A stretch of 64,000 nt of DNA from Mucilaginibacter_A sp041088075. Its GTDB lineage: Bacteria; Bacteroidota; Bacteroidia; Sphingobacteriales; Sphingobacteriaceae. The notes below the pieces were generated by a model. It saw only the letters and a program-made list of their open reading frames with translations. It had not been told where the DNA came from and ran no database searches. Both the position numbers and the translations under genes were made by a program. The DNA lies in NCBI RefSeq assembly GCF_041088075.1, contig NZ_JBGCVY010000059.1:1-64000 (forward strand), read 5' to 3'. Shown here piece by piece: positions 24,594-32,396 of the stretch. Each line of letters starts with the position of its first letter. The first letter of the stretch is position 1.

Positions 24594-27470
24594 TTACGCC
24601 TGGCTGTTGATCCATGATTCAGCCGTTTTCATATCAGTAAAAAACTGAATAATGACATTGCCAACGCCCATGTTCCCGCTTTTTTGGGCAGAGAGTTTAC
24701 TAAAAGCACTGGGCGAATAAATCCAGGCAAAGTATTTTAAGCCTGCTTTTTCCATCATCGGCAGCCACTCTGTTCCTGCCCAGTCTGCCGCGTCAGACCA
24801 GGTTCCCAAAACGTACGTATTGTCGTTCAGTACCTTATTCACTTTGTTGTTTTTCAGCATGTCCAGCATCAGCAGGCAGCCGTGTTTTACCGATTGCAGG
24901 TTTTGGAAACCTGTCCAGTCTGCATCCAAACGCTGTTGGGCCCGGTTGTAACTCATTGTAACTGAAGCATCTTTATAAAAACCGTTTTGTTGGATCACCG
25001 GCACCGGCCCTTTAACCATACTCAGCGGCAGCCTGAAATAAAAGGTAGAGCCTTGCCCCAGTTCGCTTTCGATCCAAAAACTGCCGTTGTGGCGCGTTAA
25101 AATTTCCGAAGAAATAAACAACCCTAAACCCAGGCCCTCGTATTTCATCGCGGTATTGTCCACCCGATAATACCTTTCGAAAAGGTGTTGCAGGTTGTGG
25201 CTGGCGATGCCGATCCCAAAATCCCGGACCGAAACGATGATGTTGTCCAACTGGATTTCGCTGTTTACCAACACAATTTTTCCTTCAGGGGAATATTTAA
25301 CGGCATTGGTCAAAAAGTTATTGATCACCTGCTCGATCCGGAAACGGTCGCCGGTGTAAAGTACATCCACCGTGCTTTCTAAAATAATTTGGTGCGAAGG
25401 CGACGTATGCTGTACGCTTTCTACACTTGCTGCCAGCATTTCGCCGAAGTGAAAGGGCTGAAAAGTATAATTCATTTTGCCCGCGTTGATCTTGGTTACA
25501 TCGAGCAGATCGCTGATCAGCCTTTCCAAACGCAGGATATGTTCGGCAGATTTTTGTGCGAAGTTTTGCAGTTTCGCCGTATCCGTAGTCCGCTTCATCA
25601 TTTGGTTAAACGCCTTGATGCTGGTCAGTGGCGTTTTCAGTTCGTGGCTGGCGATGGAAATGAACTCATCTTTTTTCTGCTCGTTGTTTTTTTGGAAATC
25701 TATGTTGGTATTGGTGCCGATCCAAAGTTTGACCTGGTTGTTTTCAACCAACGGCACCGCCCTGGCCAAAAACCACTGGTACCCGCCGTTCTGCAACAGC
25801 AACCGAAACTCGGTTACATATTCATTGCCCGATTGCAGGGCAACTGTCCAAGCTTGTATGCAGCCCGGCAAATCATCGGGATGGATGAAATTTTTCCACC
25901 CGGGCCCAACCACATCTTCCTGACTTTTGCCAAAATCGGTACAAACAACCTGGTTTACATAATTTAAAGCGCCGTCGGGATTGGCCGTCCAAACCTGCTG
26001 CGGCATGGCATTTAGCAAAAACTGGAAGCGTTTTTCGCTTTCTTCTACCAAACGTTTGCCGATCACGGATTCTGTTACCTCAAAAACAAAAACCAGCAAA
26101 CCGTCTACCCGGCCTTGCGTATCCAACCTGGCCTGGTAAATAAAGTTGAAATAGTGGTCTTCCACAGGCCCGTTGTCGTATTTTGCCAGCGGGACCAAAA
26201 GTTCGTTCCCTTCAAAAGGCTTACCGGTTTGATAAACGTTTTGGATAATATCCCAAACCGGTAGCTTTGCAATTTCCGGCAGGGCTTCCAGCAATGGTTT
26301 TCCCAAAAGCTTTCGGCCCGGAAAAAGCTGTTGGTACAGCGGGTTGATCAGTTCGAAAACAAAATCAGGCCCGTCCAAAATGCAGATGCCTGCCGGTGCC
26401 TGCATCAAAAACTGGTTTAAGCGCAAACGCTGGCTTTCCGATTCGGCCTGTGCCGTTAAAGCCTGATGGTTTCTTAAAACAACCCGTTCTTCCAGTTCAA
26501 AATTTAACTGCCGTAGCGTTTCCTGGGCCTGGTACAGCTCCTGGTTCGTGGTAATCAGTTCTTCTACCGATGCCTGCACTTCTTCGTTGGCCTCGGCTAG
26601 GTTGTTGTTGAGCAGGAGCAGTTGCTGTTCGTTTTTTTCGACCTCTTTTCTGGCCAAAACCAGTGCGGTAATGTCGTAGGCAAAGGTAAAAACGCCGGTT
26701 ACGTTGCCTTGCCCGTCAAACCGCGCCTGGTGGATCAGGTTAAAATAATGGTCTTGCAGCGGCCCGCCGTCTTTTGGCGCCAGCGGGATGTACATTTCTT
26801 TTCCTTCAACAGTTTTGCCGGTTTTATATACATGCCGAAAAACCTGTTCTACCGGTTGCCCGGCAATTTCGGGCACAGCTTCTAAAAGTGGTTTGCCAAC
26901 CAGTTTTCGCCCGGGGAAAAGTTGTTCCTGGTAATGGCTGTTCACAAACTCGTAAACCAGTTCGGGCCCGGAAACCACGGCAACCTGCGCCGGGATTTCC
27001 GTCATAAACTTTTCCAAACGCACACTTAACTGCCGGGCTTCCAACAGCGCGTTTTTTTCGCGTTCTGCACTCAGCTTTAAATGCTCTTCGGCCAGGGTTT
27101 GCTGCGTAACGTTGATGGTTTGCTGGATGATGTATTGCAGTTCGCCGGCTTCGTTTCTAATTGGTGTATGCGTTGTTTTCCAGTAACCGGCACAATTATT
27201 TTGTTCGATGCAAAAAACCGGAAGCGCTACAGGTTGAAGCATTTGCGCCAAAGACTGGCCTAAACCCTGCACTTTAAGTTCATCGGTATTGAGTGGGAAA
27301 TGATCAAAAACCGGCTGGCCCAAAACATCAATACTGTTTTTACCGGTACTTTTTAAGTAATCGTTGCTTGCACCAATTATGGTCAGCCCTTCAGACAGGA
27401 CAAGGTACAAACCAGGCAAAGTTTCAAAAACTTTCAGGGTTTCCGGCAGATGTGCAGCACTGTTTTTCAT
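24594..27470 (-). CDS. Multi-PAS sensor histidine kinase with an additional C-terminal domain
   Basis: A 958-residue soluble kinase with no membrane segment. PAS-type domains cover about 1-125, 165-285, 350-470 and 480-600, with a coiled coil near 285-345 (LLLLNNNLAEANEEVQASVE). The HisKA phospho-acceptor is in ASHELKTPL (His near 607), and the ATPase boxes follow: NFLTNAVKYS, VRDFGIGI, GLGLGLFIS and GSTFYFRLP. After the kinase core, residues about 836-958 form an extra alpha/beta domain (LDADWTGFQN ... VLNDNTYVLGTWSDAADW ... MEKAGLKYFAWIYSP) resembling small free-standing SpoIIAA/STAS-like proteins of Bacteroidota. No response regulator is adjacent. Confidence 0.9.
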   Translation of the reverse strand: MKNSAAHLPETLKVFETLPGLYLVLSEGLTIIGASNDYLKSTGKNSIDVLGQPVFDHFPLNTDELKVQGLGQSLAQMLQPVALPVFCIEQNNCAGYWKTTHTPIRNEAGELQYIIQQTINVTQQTLAEEHLKLSAEREKNALLEARQLSVRLEKFMTEIPAQVAVVSGPELVYEFVNSHYQEQLFPGRKLVGKPLLEAVPEIAGQPVEQVFRHVYKTGKTVEGKEMYIPLAPKDGGPLQDHYFNLIHQARFDGQGNVTGVFTFAYDITALVLARKEVEKNEQQLLLLNNNLAEANEEVQASVEELITTNQELYQAQETLRQLNFELEERVVLRNHQALTAQAESESQRLRLNQFLMQAPAGICILDGPDFVFELINPLYQQLFPGRKLLGKPLLEALPEIAKLPVWDIIQNVYQTGKPFEGNELLVPLAKYDNGPVEDHYFNFIYQARLDTQGRVDGLLVFVFEVTESVIGKRLVEESEKRFQFLLNAMPQQVWTANPDGALNYVNQVVCTDFGKSQEDVVGPGWKNFIHPDDLPGCIQAWTVALQSGNEYVTEFRLLLQNGGYQWFLARAVPLVENNQVKLWIGTNTNIDFQKNNEQKKDEFISIASHELKTPLTSIKAFNQMMKRTTDTAKLQNFAQKSAEHILRLERLISDLLDVTKINAGKMNYTFQPFHFGEMLAASVESVQHTSPSHQIILESTVDVLYTGDRFRIEQVINNFLTNAVKYSPEGKIVLVNSEIQLDNIIVSVRDFGIGIASHNLQHLFERYYRVDNTAMKYEGLGLGLFISSEILTRHNGSFWIESELGQGSTFYFRLPLSMVKGPVPVIQQNGFYKDASVTMSYNRAQQRLDADWTGFQNLQSVKHGCLLMLDMLKNNKVNKVLNDNTYVLGTWSDAADWAGTEWLPMMEKAGLKYFAWIYSPSAFSKLSAQKSGNMGVGNVIIQFFTDMKTAESWINSQA

Positions 27471-27560
27471 TCAAAAAAATAGATAGAACAATTTTATGAA
27501 ATTACAGGCATTTAAACTAAGCGTTGCGGTGTTTTTCTGCTTCCTATAAAAACGGCACAA

Positions 27561-27590
27561 CATTTTTATACCGATAAAAGAAGCATAGCA
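27561..27590 (-). repeat. AAAAGAAGCAT motif, single copy
   Basis: CATTTTTATACCGATAAAAG then AAGCATAG. Confidence 0.8.
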
Positions 27591-27694
27591 CAAAAGTTTT
27601 GGTTGATGGCGAAACGCCATGTCGGCAGCGGCAGTTTTTTACATGGATAAAACCCGTTCAAACTTATGATGGTTGATAAACCAAATATAAAAGG

Positions 27695-27726
27695 CACCAA
27701 ATTTATAGTGCTAAAAGAAGCATCAA
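27695..27726 (-). repeat. AAAAGAAGCAT motif, single full copy
   Basis: CACCAAATTTATAGTGCTAA then AAGAAGCATC; the CACC/GTG pairing of the outer half is kept. Confidence 0.85.
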
Positions 27727-27867
27727 CGGTTTGTTTTTATCCGAATTTGAAACAATGCAGATTGATTCTGTCCAAAAAATATTTTGGTTGCTAGTGGGCC
27801 GAGGGGTTGGCAAAGTTTGTGCGCGACGGTCATCGCCCTGAACGGCGCATGGTATTTAAGTAGTTGA

Positions 27868-27890
27868 TCAATACTTCTTTTATCGGTGTT
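27868..27890 (+). repeat. AAAAGAAGCAT motif, single copy
   Basis: CAATACTTCTTTTATCGGTG next to the stop codon of the AraC remnant. Confidence 0.8.
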
Positions 27891-27905
27891 TTTTTAGTGG
27901 CCCCG

Positions 27906-28110
27906 TCAATTAAAAGAAGCCCGGAACTCCAAAGGCGAAAGGTTGGTTTTTGTTTTGAACAGTTTGCTGAAAAACTGAGGGTGTTCAAACCCTAATTCAT
28001 ACACAATTTCACTTACGGATAAACCAGTTGTAGATAATTTTTCTTTTGCTTTTTAAATCAATTTTTTATGGACGTGTTGTTAAGCGTTTCGTCCGGTTAA
28101 TGTTTTAAGC
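27906..28110 (-). pseudogene. AraC-family regulator remnant (C-terminal DNA-binding part)
   Basis: Read on the minus strand, this stretch translates as LTGRNA-stop-QHVHKKLI-stop-KAKEKLSTT followed by VSEIVYELGFEHPQFFSK and LFKTKTNLSPLEFRASFN-stop. It aligns residue for residue with the C-terminus of the intact AraC regulator at 31401-32321 (LTGQSTQQHIHEKLIEKAKEKL and LGFEHSQSFSKLFKSKTNLS). Two in-frame stop codons and no N-terminal half show that it is dead. Its last codons (RASFN) happen to resemble half of the interspersed motif. Confidence 0.88.
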
Positions 28111-28229
28111 AAACCAAGTAACTAATCAAGGGAGACAGTTAAAATTTTGGAAATATATTGAAAGCAAGGCTCAAAGCGGCTGTTTATATTTTTGTATTTG
28201 AGGCAAATGTTATAACATAAAAATGCAAC

Positions 28230-28255
28230 GGTTTTTAGTCGGTAAAAGAAGCATG
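28230..28255 (-). repeat. AAAAGAAGCAT motif, single copy
   Basis: GGTTTTTAGTCGGTAAAAGA then AGCATG, about 75 bp before the end of the CMD gene. Confidence 0.8.
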
Positions 28256-28327
28256 TAGAAAAATTGAACAAATCTTAAACAGGCCCTTAATGTTAATTTA
28301 TTATTGTATGCTGATTGCCATTCAATA

Positions 28328-28960
28328 TTATTTTTTTGGAGCGGGAACCTGAAAAGCATTTAAAAACGCTGAAGTGGCCAGATAGGCGCCTATTAAATGA
28401 ACTATATCAACCACACCTTGCTCAGTCAGTATTTTAATAGCTGTTTGGTAAGTTGGGTCGTCAATACGGCGGTTGTTTACAAGTTGGTGGGTAAATTGAT
28501 ATATGGCAATTTCATTTGGCTCAAGGTTTTCAGGTTGTTGGCCTAACTTAATGGAATTGATAATGGCATCGGTAAGGCCTACAGCTTTGCCAACTGCCGT
28601 ATGGGCATAAGCTTCATATTCTGCATTACATGAAAAACCTACCGTTAGTATTATAATTTCCCTCATCCTTGGCGACAGCTTGGAACCTGCCGACTCCGCA
28701 TTCGCCCATCCTAAATATTGCTTGCTTACTGCCGGGCTTCGAAGATGAAAATTGAAAGGTCCGATCAGGCTGCCATCTTGTAAAGAAATTTCGAAATTGT
28801 TCTTTTTTGCCCATGGAACCTGCTTGTCACTTATCAGCTTGTACAATTCTTTCTGCTCGGGGTTAAGCTGCTCAGGCTTAAGCAGAGGTAAGCGGCCGCC
28901 AAGGTTCTCATCTTCGTTAACGGCTGTTGTTTTCGTTTCGTTATTCATGCTGTTTTCCAT
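28328..28960 (-). CDS. Carboxymuconolactone decarboxylase (CMD/AhpD-like) family protein
   Basis: A 210-residue all-helical protein. After a poorly conserved N-terminal 60 residues comes the CMD core: LSPRMREIIILTVGFSCNAEYEAYAHTAVGKAVGLTDAIINSIKLG, with the E-x-x-x-H pair of the family. The redox CxxC pair of AhpD is absent (only one cysteine), so an alkylhydroperoxidase role is unlikely and the enzymatic role is unknown. Isolated gene with an AT-rich upstream region; Met5 is an alternative start. Confidence 0.82.
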   Translation of the reverse strand: MENSMNNETKTTAVNEDENLGGRLPLLKPEQLNPEQKELYKLISDKQVPWAKKNNFEISLQDGSLIGPFNFHLRSPAVSKQYLGWANAESAGSKLSPRMREIIILTVGFSCNAEYEAYAHTAVGKAVGLTDAIINSIKLGQQPENLEPNEIAIYQFTHQLVNNRRIDDPTYQTAIKILTEQGVVDIVHLIGAYLATSAFLNAFQVPAPKK

Positions 28961-29244
28961 TTATTGTTTATCAAACTGATTTAGCTAATTTAAAATACTG
29001 CTTTAAGCTTACATAATTACTTTTTGAAGTTTAATCTTGCCTTGGCAAATAATTTTAATATATATACAACATTTGTAAGTTAATGACAGATTGAATTAAT
29101 TTTTGTTTTGTGATTATTTCGTTTTAGTTACATCATGTTTTATGACAGAACATAACATCATAAGTAAGGATCTTGAAATTTTAATAGCTTTGATTTTTTA
29201 ATAACCGTTATAGTTGCTATTAGAGAAGTAGCAAGTCTGGTACT

Positions 29245-29384
29245 GTTTTCAAATGTATGATGGCTATAAAAGCCGATACTATTGTTTTAAGTCGGCAACT
29301 CTTTTTAGCTGTAATAATTAAAAATAACTTGTTCCAATTTGTTTGTTTTTTCAACCAAAAGAAATCCATCATACATTTAAAAAC
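29245..29384. mobile_element. Possible MITE: 140 bp with 19-bp terminal inverted repeats
   Basis: GTTTTCAAATGTATGATGG at the left and CCATCATACATTTAAAAAC at the right are complementary at 18 of 19 positions. The interior has an extra small hairpin (GCCGA...TCGGC). No transposase and no clear target-site duplication are visible. Confidence 0.4.
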
Positions 29385-29390
29385 ACAACC

Positions 29391-29416
29391 CCAATTTTTT
29401 AGGTGATAAAAGAAGC
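29391..29416 (-). repeat. AAAAGAAGCAT motif, single copy
   Basis: CCAATTTTTTAGGTGATAAA then AGAAGC. Confidence 0.82.
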
Positions 29417-29533
29417 ACAAAAACATAGTAACCAAATTTTAAATATGCTCTTTAAGTATTAACGTTAGTGGTTTTTATCTTTTGCCTCTGTTTTTTTGAT
29501 TAAACGAAAATTTGTGTACTTTTCTAAAACTAC

Positions 29534-29548
29534 AATGCTTCTTTTATC
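29534..29548 (+). repeat. AAAAGAAGCAT motif directly before a start codon
   Basis: AATGCTTCTTTTATC, with the ATG of the acylase remnant beginning at 29549. Confidence 0.8.
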
Positions 29549-29883
29549 AATGAAAAATTTACTTGTTGCCTTTTTGCTGCTGCCTGTATTTTCTAACGCC
29601 CAAAAATTCACACCAAAAGAAATTGCCAGGTTTCAGGCCGAAGCAAAAAGCGTAACCATTATGCGCGACAACTGGGACGTGCCGCATATTTATGCCAAAA
29701 CCGATGCAAGCGTGGTTTTCGGGTTGATGTACGCGCAATGCGAGGAAAACTTTAAAGGCATCGAACTCCAAACATTTTACCGATCAGACCGAAATGTACT
29801 TGGACGGAAAGTTTAAAGATGTGCTGTTTTACAAAGAAGATGTGTTGAAACATGCGGAGAAAACTTATCATCCGGGCGAGTGA
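29549..29883 (+). pseudogene. Penicillin acylase family remnant with the central part deleted
   Basis: The start MKNLLVAFLLLPVFSNAQ is a normal signal peptide, followed by the N-terminal acylase signature SVTIMRDNWDVPHIYAKTDA and FGLMYAQCEENF. The sequence then jumps, in a different frame, to FTDQTEMYLDGKFKDVLFYK and EDVLKHAEKTYHPGE-stop, which is the usual extreme C-terminus of this family (N-terminal nucleophile hydrolases of about 700-800 residues). Both natural ends are kept and several hundred codons, including the catalytic serine region, are missing. In frame from the ATG, translation ends at 29816. Confidence 0.85.
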
Positions 29884-29912
29884 ACACCAATTTTATGCCG
29901 GTAAAAGAAGCA
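29884..29912 (-). repeat. AAAAGAAGCAT motif, full copy upstream of DUF72 gene
   Basis: CACCAATTTTATGCCGGTAA then AAGAAGCATC, starting at the last base of the acylase stop and ending 27 bp before the DUF72 ATG. Confidence 0.85.
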
Positions 29913-29939
29913 TCAAACTTCAACATAAAATCAAATAAA

Positions 29940-30701
29940 ATGGAAGAAATAAAAAATGGAAAGTTGTATTCAGGCACCAGCGGTTTGGTATTGCCTGTCC
30001 CGAATAAAGCCGCTTTTCCACCAGCGTTTCAGGATAAAAGCCGTTTGACTTTTTATGCTTCGATTTTCAACAGCATCGAAATCAACAGTTCGTTTTACAA
30101 AATCCCGATGGCCAAAACGGTTGCGAATTGGGCCGAAAGCGTGCCGGAAGATTTCAAGTTTACGTTTAAACTTTGGCGGGAAATTACGCATAACAAAGCG
30201 TTAGATTTTAAACCGGAAGACGTGCTTCGTTTCATCCAAACCATTGCTTCGGCAGGAACAAAAAAAGGATGTTTACTGGTGCAGTTTCCGCCAAGTTTAA
30301 CGGCTGCAAACCTGGCGCAATTAGAAAAATTGTTGAACGTGATCCGGGAAGCCGACCCGCAGCAGGAATGGAAACCGGCCTTGGAATTCCGCAACCGTTC
30401 GTGGTACAACGACGAAGTTTACCAACTACTTGATCAACACAAAGCCAACGTCGTTTTGCAGGATATGCCAGCATCGGCAACGCCGTTTTTAGAAAATGAT
30501 CTGGACTTTGTTTACCTGCGCTTCCATGGCCCAAATGGCAATTACAAAGATGGTTACGATGATGATTTTCTGAGCGAATATGCGCAGTACATCAAAACCT
30601 GGCAGGAAGAAGGCAAAAGCGTTTTCGTTTATTTTAACAATACGGCCGGCGATGCGGTTAAAAATCTGATCAGTTTAAACCAGTTGGTACAACAAAGCTG
30701 A
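29940..30701 (+). CDS. DUF72 (YecE-like) family protein
   Basis: 253 residues from the ATG at 29940; the frame extends upstream only through the repeat. DUF72 hallmarks are present: YSGTSGLVLP near the start, FYASIFNSIEINSSFYKIP, FKFTFKLWREITH, LVQFPPSL, ALEFRNRSWY, and the C-terminal DFVYLRFHGPNG with VFVYFNNTAGDAV. The family adopts a TIM-barrel-like fold; its biochemical role is not established. It stands alone between two repeat copies. Confidence 0.92.
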   Translation: MEEIKNGKLYSGTSGLVLPVPNKAAFPPAFQDKSRLTFYASIFNSIEINSSFYKIPMAKTVANWAESVPEDFKFTFKLWREITHNKALDFKPEDVLRFIQTIASAGTKKGCLLVQFPPSLTAANLAQLEKLLNVIREADPQQEWKPALEFRNRSWYNDEVYQLLDQHKANVVLQDMPASATPFLENDLDFVYLRFHGPNGNYKDGYDDDFLSEYAQYIKTWQEEGKSVFVYFNNTAGDAVKNLISLNQLVQQS

Positions 30702-30708
30702 ACAACAA

Positions 30709-30735
30709 TTTTTATCCGGTAAAAACAGCATTGCC
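30709..30735 (-). repeat. AAAAGAAGCAT motif (AAAACAGCAT form)
   Basis: CAATTTTTATCCGGTAAAAA then CAGCATT, 7 bp after the DUF72 stop codon. Confidence 0.75.
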
Positions 30736-30807
30736 ATACCCGTGATTTTTCTTCAAAAGTATTTCCTGACCAAAAATTTTCCTGCTGGTACTGTTTTTTT
30801 GGGGAAA

Positions 30808-31026
30808 TTACTTTACGTTTTTTAACCGTTCCTGCGAAAAATATTCAACAAAAAAACCGCGCTTTAAATCCTGGGCATTGTAAAAAAGCCCTTTCCGGCT
30901 TTTATTATAATCCAAAATTAAGAATTTAGTGCTGTGTACTTTAACCGTGTCTCCGGGTTTAAAAATGTATGTTTTTTGTGCTTTGCAGGAGATAAAAAAC
31001 AAGAAAGAAAGTAGGTATTTTTTCAT
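30808..31026 (-). CDS. Small putative lipoprotein
   Basis: 72 residues. MKKYLLSFLFFISCKAQ is a short lipoprotein signal with Cys14 as the likely lipidated residue. The mature part, KTYIFKPGDTVKVHSTKFLI and onward, is basic and shows no family I recognise. Codon use and a clean start support it as real, but it is short and lies in a decayed region, so caution is due. Confidence 0.5.
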   Translation of the reverse strand: MKKYLLSFLFFISCKAQKTYIFKPGDTVKVHSTKFLILDYNKSRKGLFYNAQDLKRGFFVEYFSQERLKNVK

Positions 31027-31064
31027 GGCAATATAGTTTTACAAGAGATGTAAATACCATTACC

Positions 31065-31277
31065 ATACCCGAAGTATTTTGGCGGTTCGGTTAAAAAGGA
31101 AACCGGTAAAACGATGCAGGAGTACTTTCAAGCCAAACTGGCAAAGGAAAAGATTTTTGATCCTGGTAAAACTGTTAGCCAGATTGCTTACGAATTGGCT
31201 TTAAATATCCAACGCATTTTGCACGCTTGTTTAAGCAACGGGTTGGCCATTCGCCGCAGGAGTACCGTTTTTTAAAC
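31065..31277 (+). pseudogene. Second AraC-family remnant with frameshift
   Basis: In one frame the sequence reads FGGSVKKETGKTMQEYFQAK and KEKIFDPGKTVSQIAYEL, the first helix-turn-helix of an AraC-type regulator; shifting the frame near 31198 restores GFKYPTHFARLFKQRVGHSP and QEYRFLN-stop, the second helix-turn-helix and normal C-terminus. The N-terminal half is missing. It is a different AraC subgroup from the remnant at 27906, so it is an independent loss. Confidence 0.85.
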
Positions 31278-31305
31278 TAAAATAAAGTGTATTAATTTTT
31301 GTGCC

Positions 31306-31396
31306 TGAAAATCTATCGGTAAAAGAAGCATCAGGGGGCCACTGATTTTTAGGTGCTAAAAGAAGCATCGAAGCGAGATGCTGTTTTTATCGGGTA
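31306..31396. repeat. Three AAAAGAAGCAT motifs in a row
   Basis: Copies at 31306-31333 (ATCGGTAAAAGAAGCATC), 31340-31369 (ATTTTTAGGTGCTAAAAGAA then GCATC) and, facing them, 31377-31396 (GATGCTGTTTTTATCGGG). The last is next to the AraC stop codon. Confidence 0.88.
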
Positions 31397-31400
31397 AAAT

Positions 31401-32321
31401 TCAGTTAAAAGCATTTCTAAATTCCAAAGGAGAAAGATTGGTTTTGCTTTTGAACAATTTGCTGAAAGACTGCGAATGTTCAAACCCTAATTCATAGGCA
31501 ATTTCGCCGATGGATAATTCGGTAGTGGAGAGTTTTTCTTTTGCTTTTTCGATCAGTTTTTCGTGGATGTGTTGCTGGGTACTTTGCCCGGTCAGTACTT
31601 TCAGCATCGCGCTTAAATAATTGGGCGAAATGTTTAAGGCTTGGGCAACGTCGGCAACGGCAGGCAAACCATGTTTTGCAATGGTTTCGCTTTTAAAGTT
31701 TTCGTTGAGGATTTCTTCCAGCCGGTTTAAAATACGGTGGTTTGCAATTTTGCGGGTCAGGAATTGGCGGTGGTAAAAACGGTCGGCATAATTCAGCAAT
31801 AATTCCAATTGGGCAATGATAATATCCTGGCTGAATTTATCCATGTTGGCACAGTATTCCTGCTCCATGTTTTGCATCATGCCGATGATCGTAGTTTCCT
31901 CTTTTTCCGACAAAAACAAAGCTTCGTGCACCGAATAACTAAAATATTCGTACTGTTTTATTTTTTTGGCCAGTGGCGTGTTCCATAAAAAATCGGGATG
32001 GACGAGCAGCATCCAACCCGAACATTTTATGGCTGCACCTTTTTCAACCTCAATCCCAAAAACCTGACCCGGCGAAATAAAAAACATGACGCCTTCATCA
32101 AAATCATATTCCTGTTGCCCATATTTTATTTTGGCATTGAAATTCTTTTTAAGCGAGATGGAATAAAAATCGAACACCAAATTTACCTGCTCTTTGTTGA
32201 GGTTGCGCTTAATCAATTCCATATTAATCACACTGATTAATGGGTGTTCTGGTTTTGGAAGCCCCATAGTATGATGGTATTGACTAATTGTTTTAATCCG
32301 ATAAGGTTGAATGTTTATCAT
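31401..32321 (-). CDS. AraC-family transcription regulator
   Basis: A 306-residue regulator. The N-terminal 190 residues form a cupin-like sensing domain (FISPGQVFGIEVEKGAAIKC), and the C-terminus has the two AraC helix-turn-helix motifs, VADVAQALNISPNYLSAMLK and IGEIAYELGFEHSQSFSKLF. The effector is unknown. It may regulate the neighbouring SDR and NmrA-like genes on the same strand. Its C-terminus is the intact counterpart of the dead fragment at 27906-28110, suggesting an old duplication followed by loss of one copy. Confidence 0.92.
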   Translation of the reverse strand: MINIQPYRIKTISQYHHTMGLPKPEHPLISVINMELIKRNLNKEQVNLVFDFYSISLKKNFNAKIKYGQQEYDFDEGVMFFISPGQVFGIEVEKGAAIKCSGWMLLVHPDFLWNTPLAKKIKQYEYFSYSVHEALFLSEKEETTIIGMMQNMEQEYCANMDKFSQDIIIAQLELLLNYADRFYHRQFLTRKIANHRILNRLEEILNENFKSETIAKHGLPAVADVAQALNISPNYLSAMLKVLTGQSTQQHIHEKLIEKAKEKLSTTELSIGEIAYELGFEHSQSFSKLFKSKTNLSPLEFRNAFN

Positions 32322-32396
32322 GCTATAATTCGATTTTCTGTTTAAATGTACAGACTTTCTAAGGTAATCAAATTAGGGATTTTAGGATCAATCCTT

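Larger units (their letters stand above)
27471..28327. other. Decayed region between kinase and CMD gene
   Basis: An 857-bp stretch with no intact gene. It holds four motif copies (27561-27590, 27695-27726, 27868-27890, 28230-28255) and a dead AraC fragment (27906-28110). Confidence 0.7.
28961..29548. other. AT-rich intergenic region with a possible MITE
   Basis: A 588-bp gap. From 28985 to 29230 it is very AT-rich without features I can name. It then contains a 140-bp segment bounded by 19-bp inverted repeats (29245-29384), a motif copy (29391-29416) and another immediately before the acylase remnant (29534-29548). The open frame at 29220-29435 crosses these repeats and is not called. Confidence 0.55.

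Noticed and set aside
27906..27920. Further facing motif copy (TTAAAAGAAGC)
   Set aside because: It is explained as the last codons (RASFN-stop) of the AraC remnant.
29220..29435. 71-codon minus-strand frame
   Set aside because: Covers the possible MITE and a motif copy; not conserved-looking.
31402..31580. Homology between 27906-28110 and this region as a mobile repeat
   Set aside because: The match is protein-coding (AraC C-terminus), best explained by gene duplication and decay.
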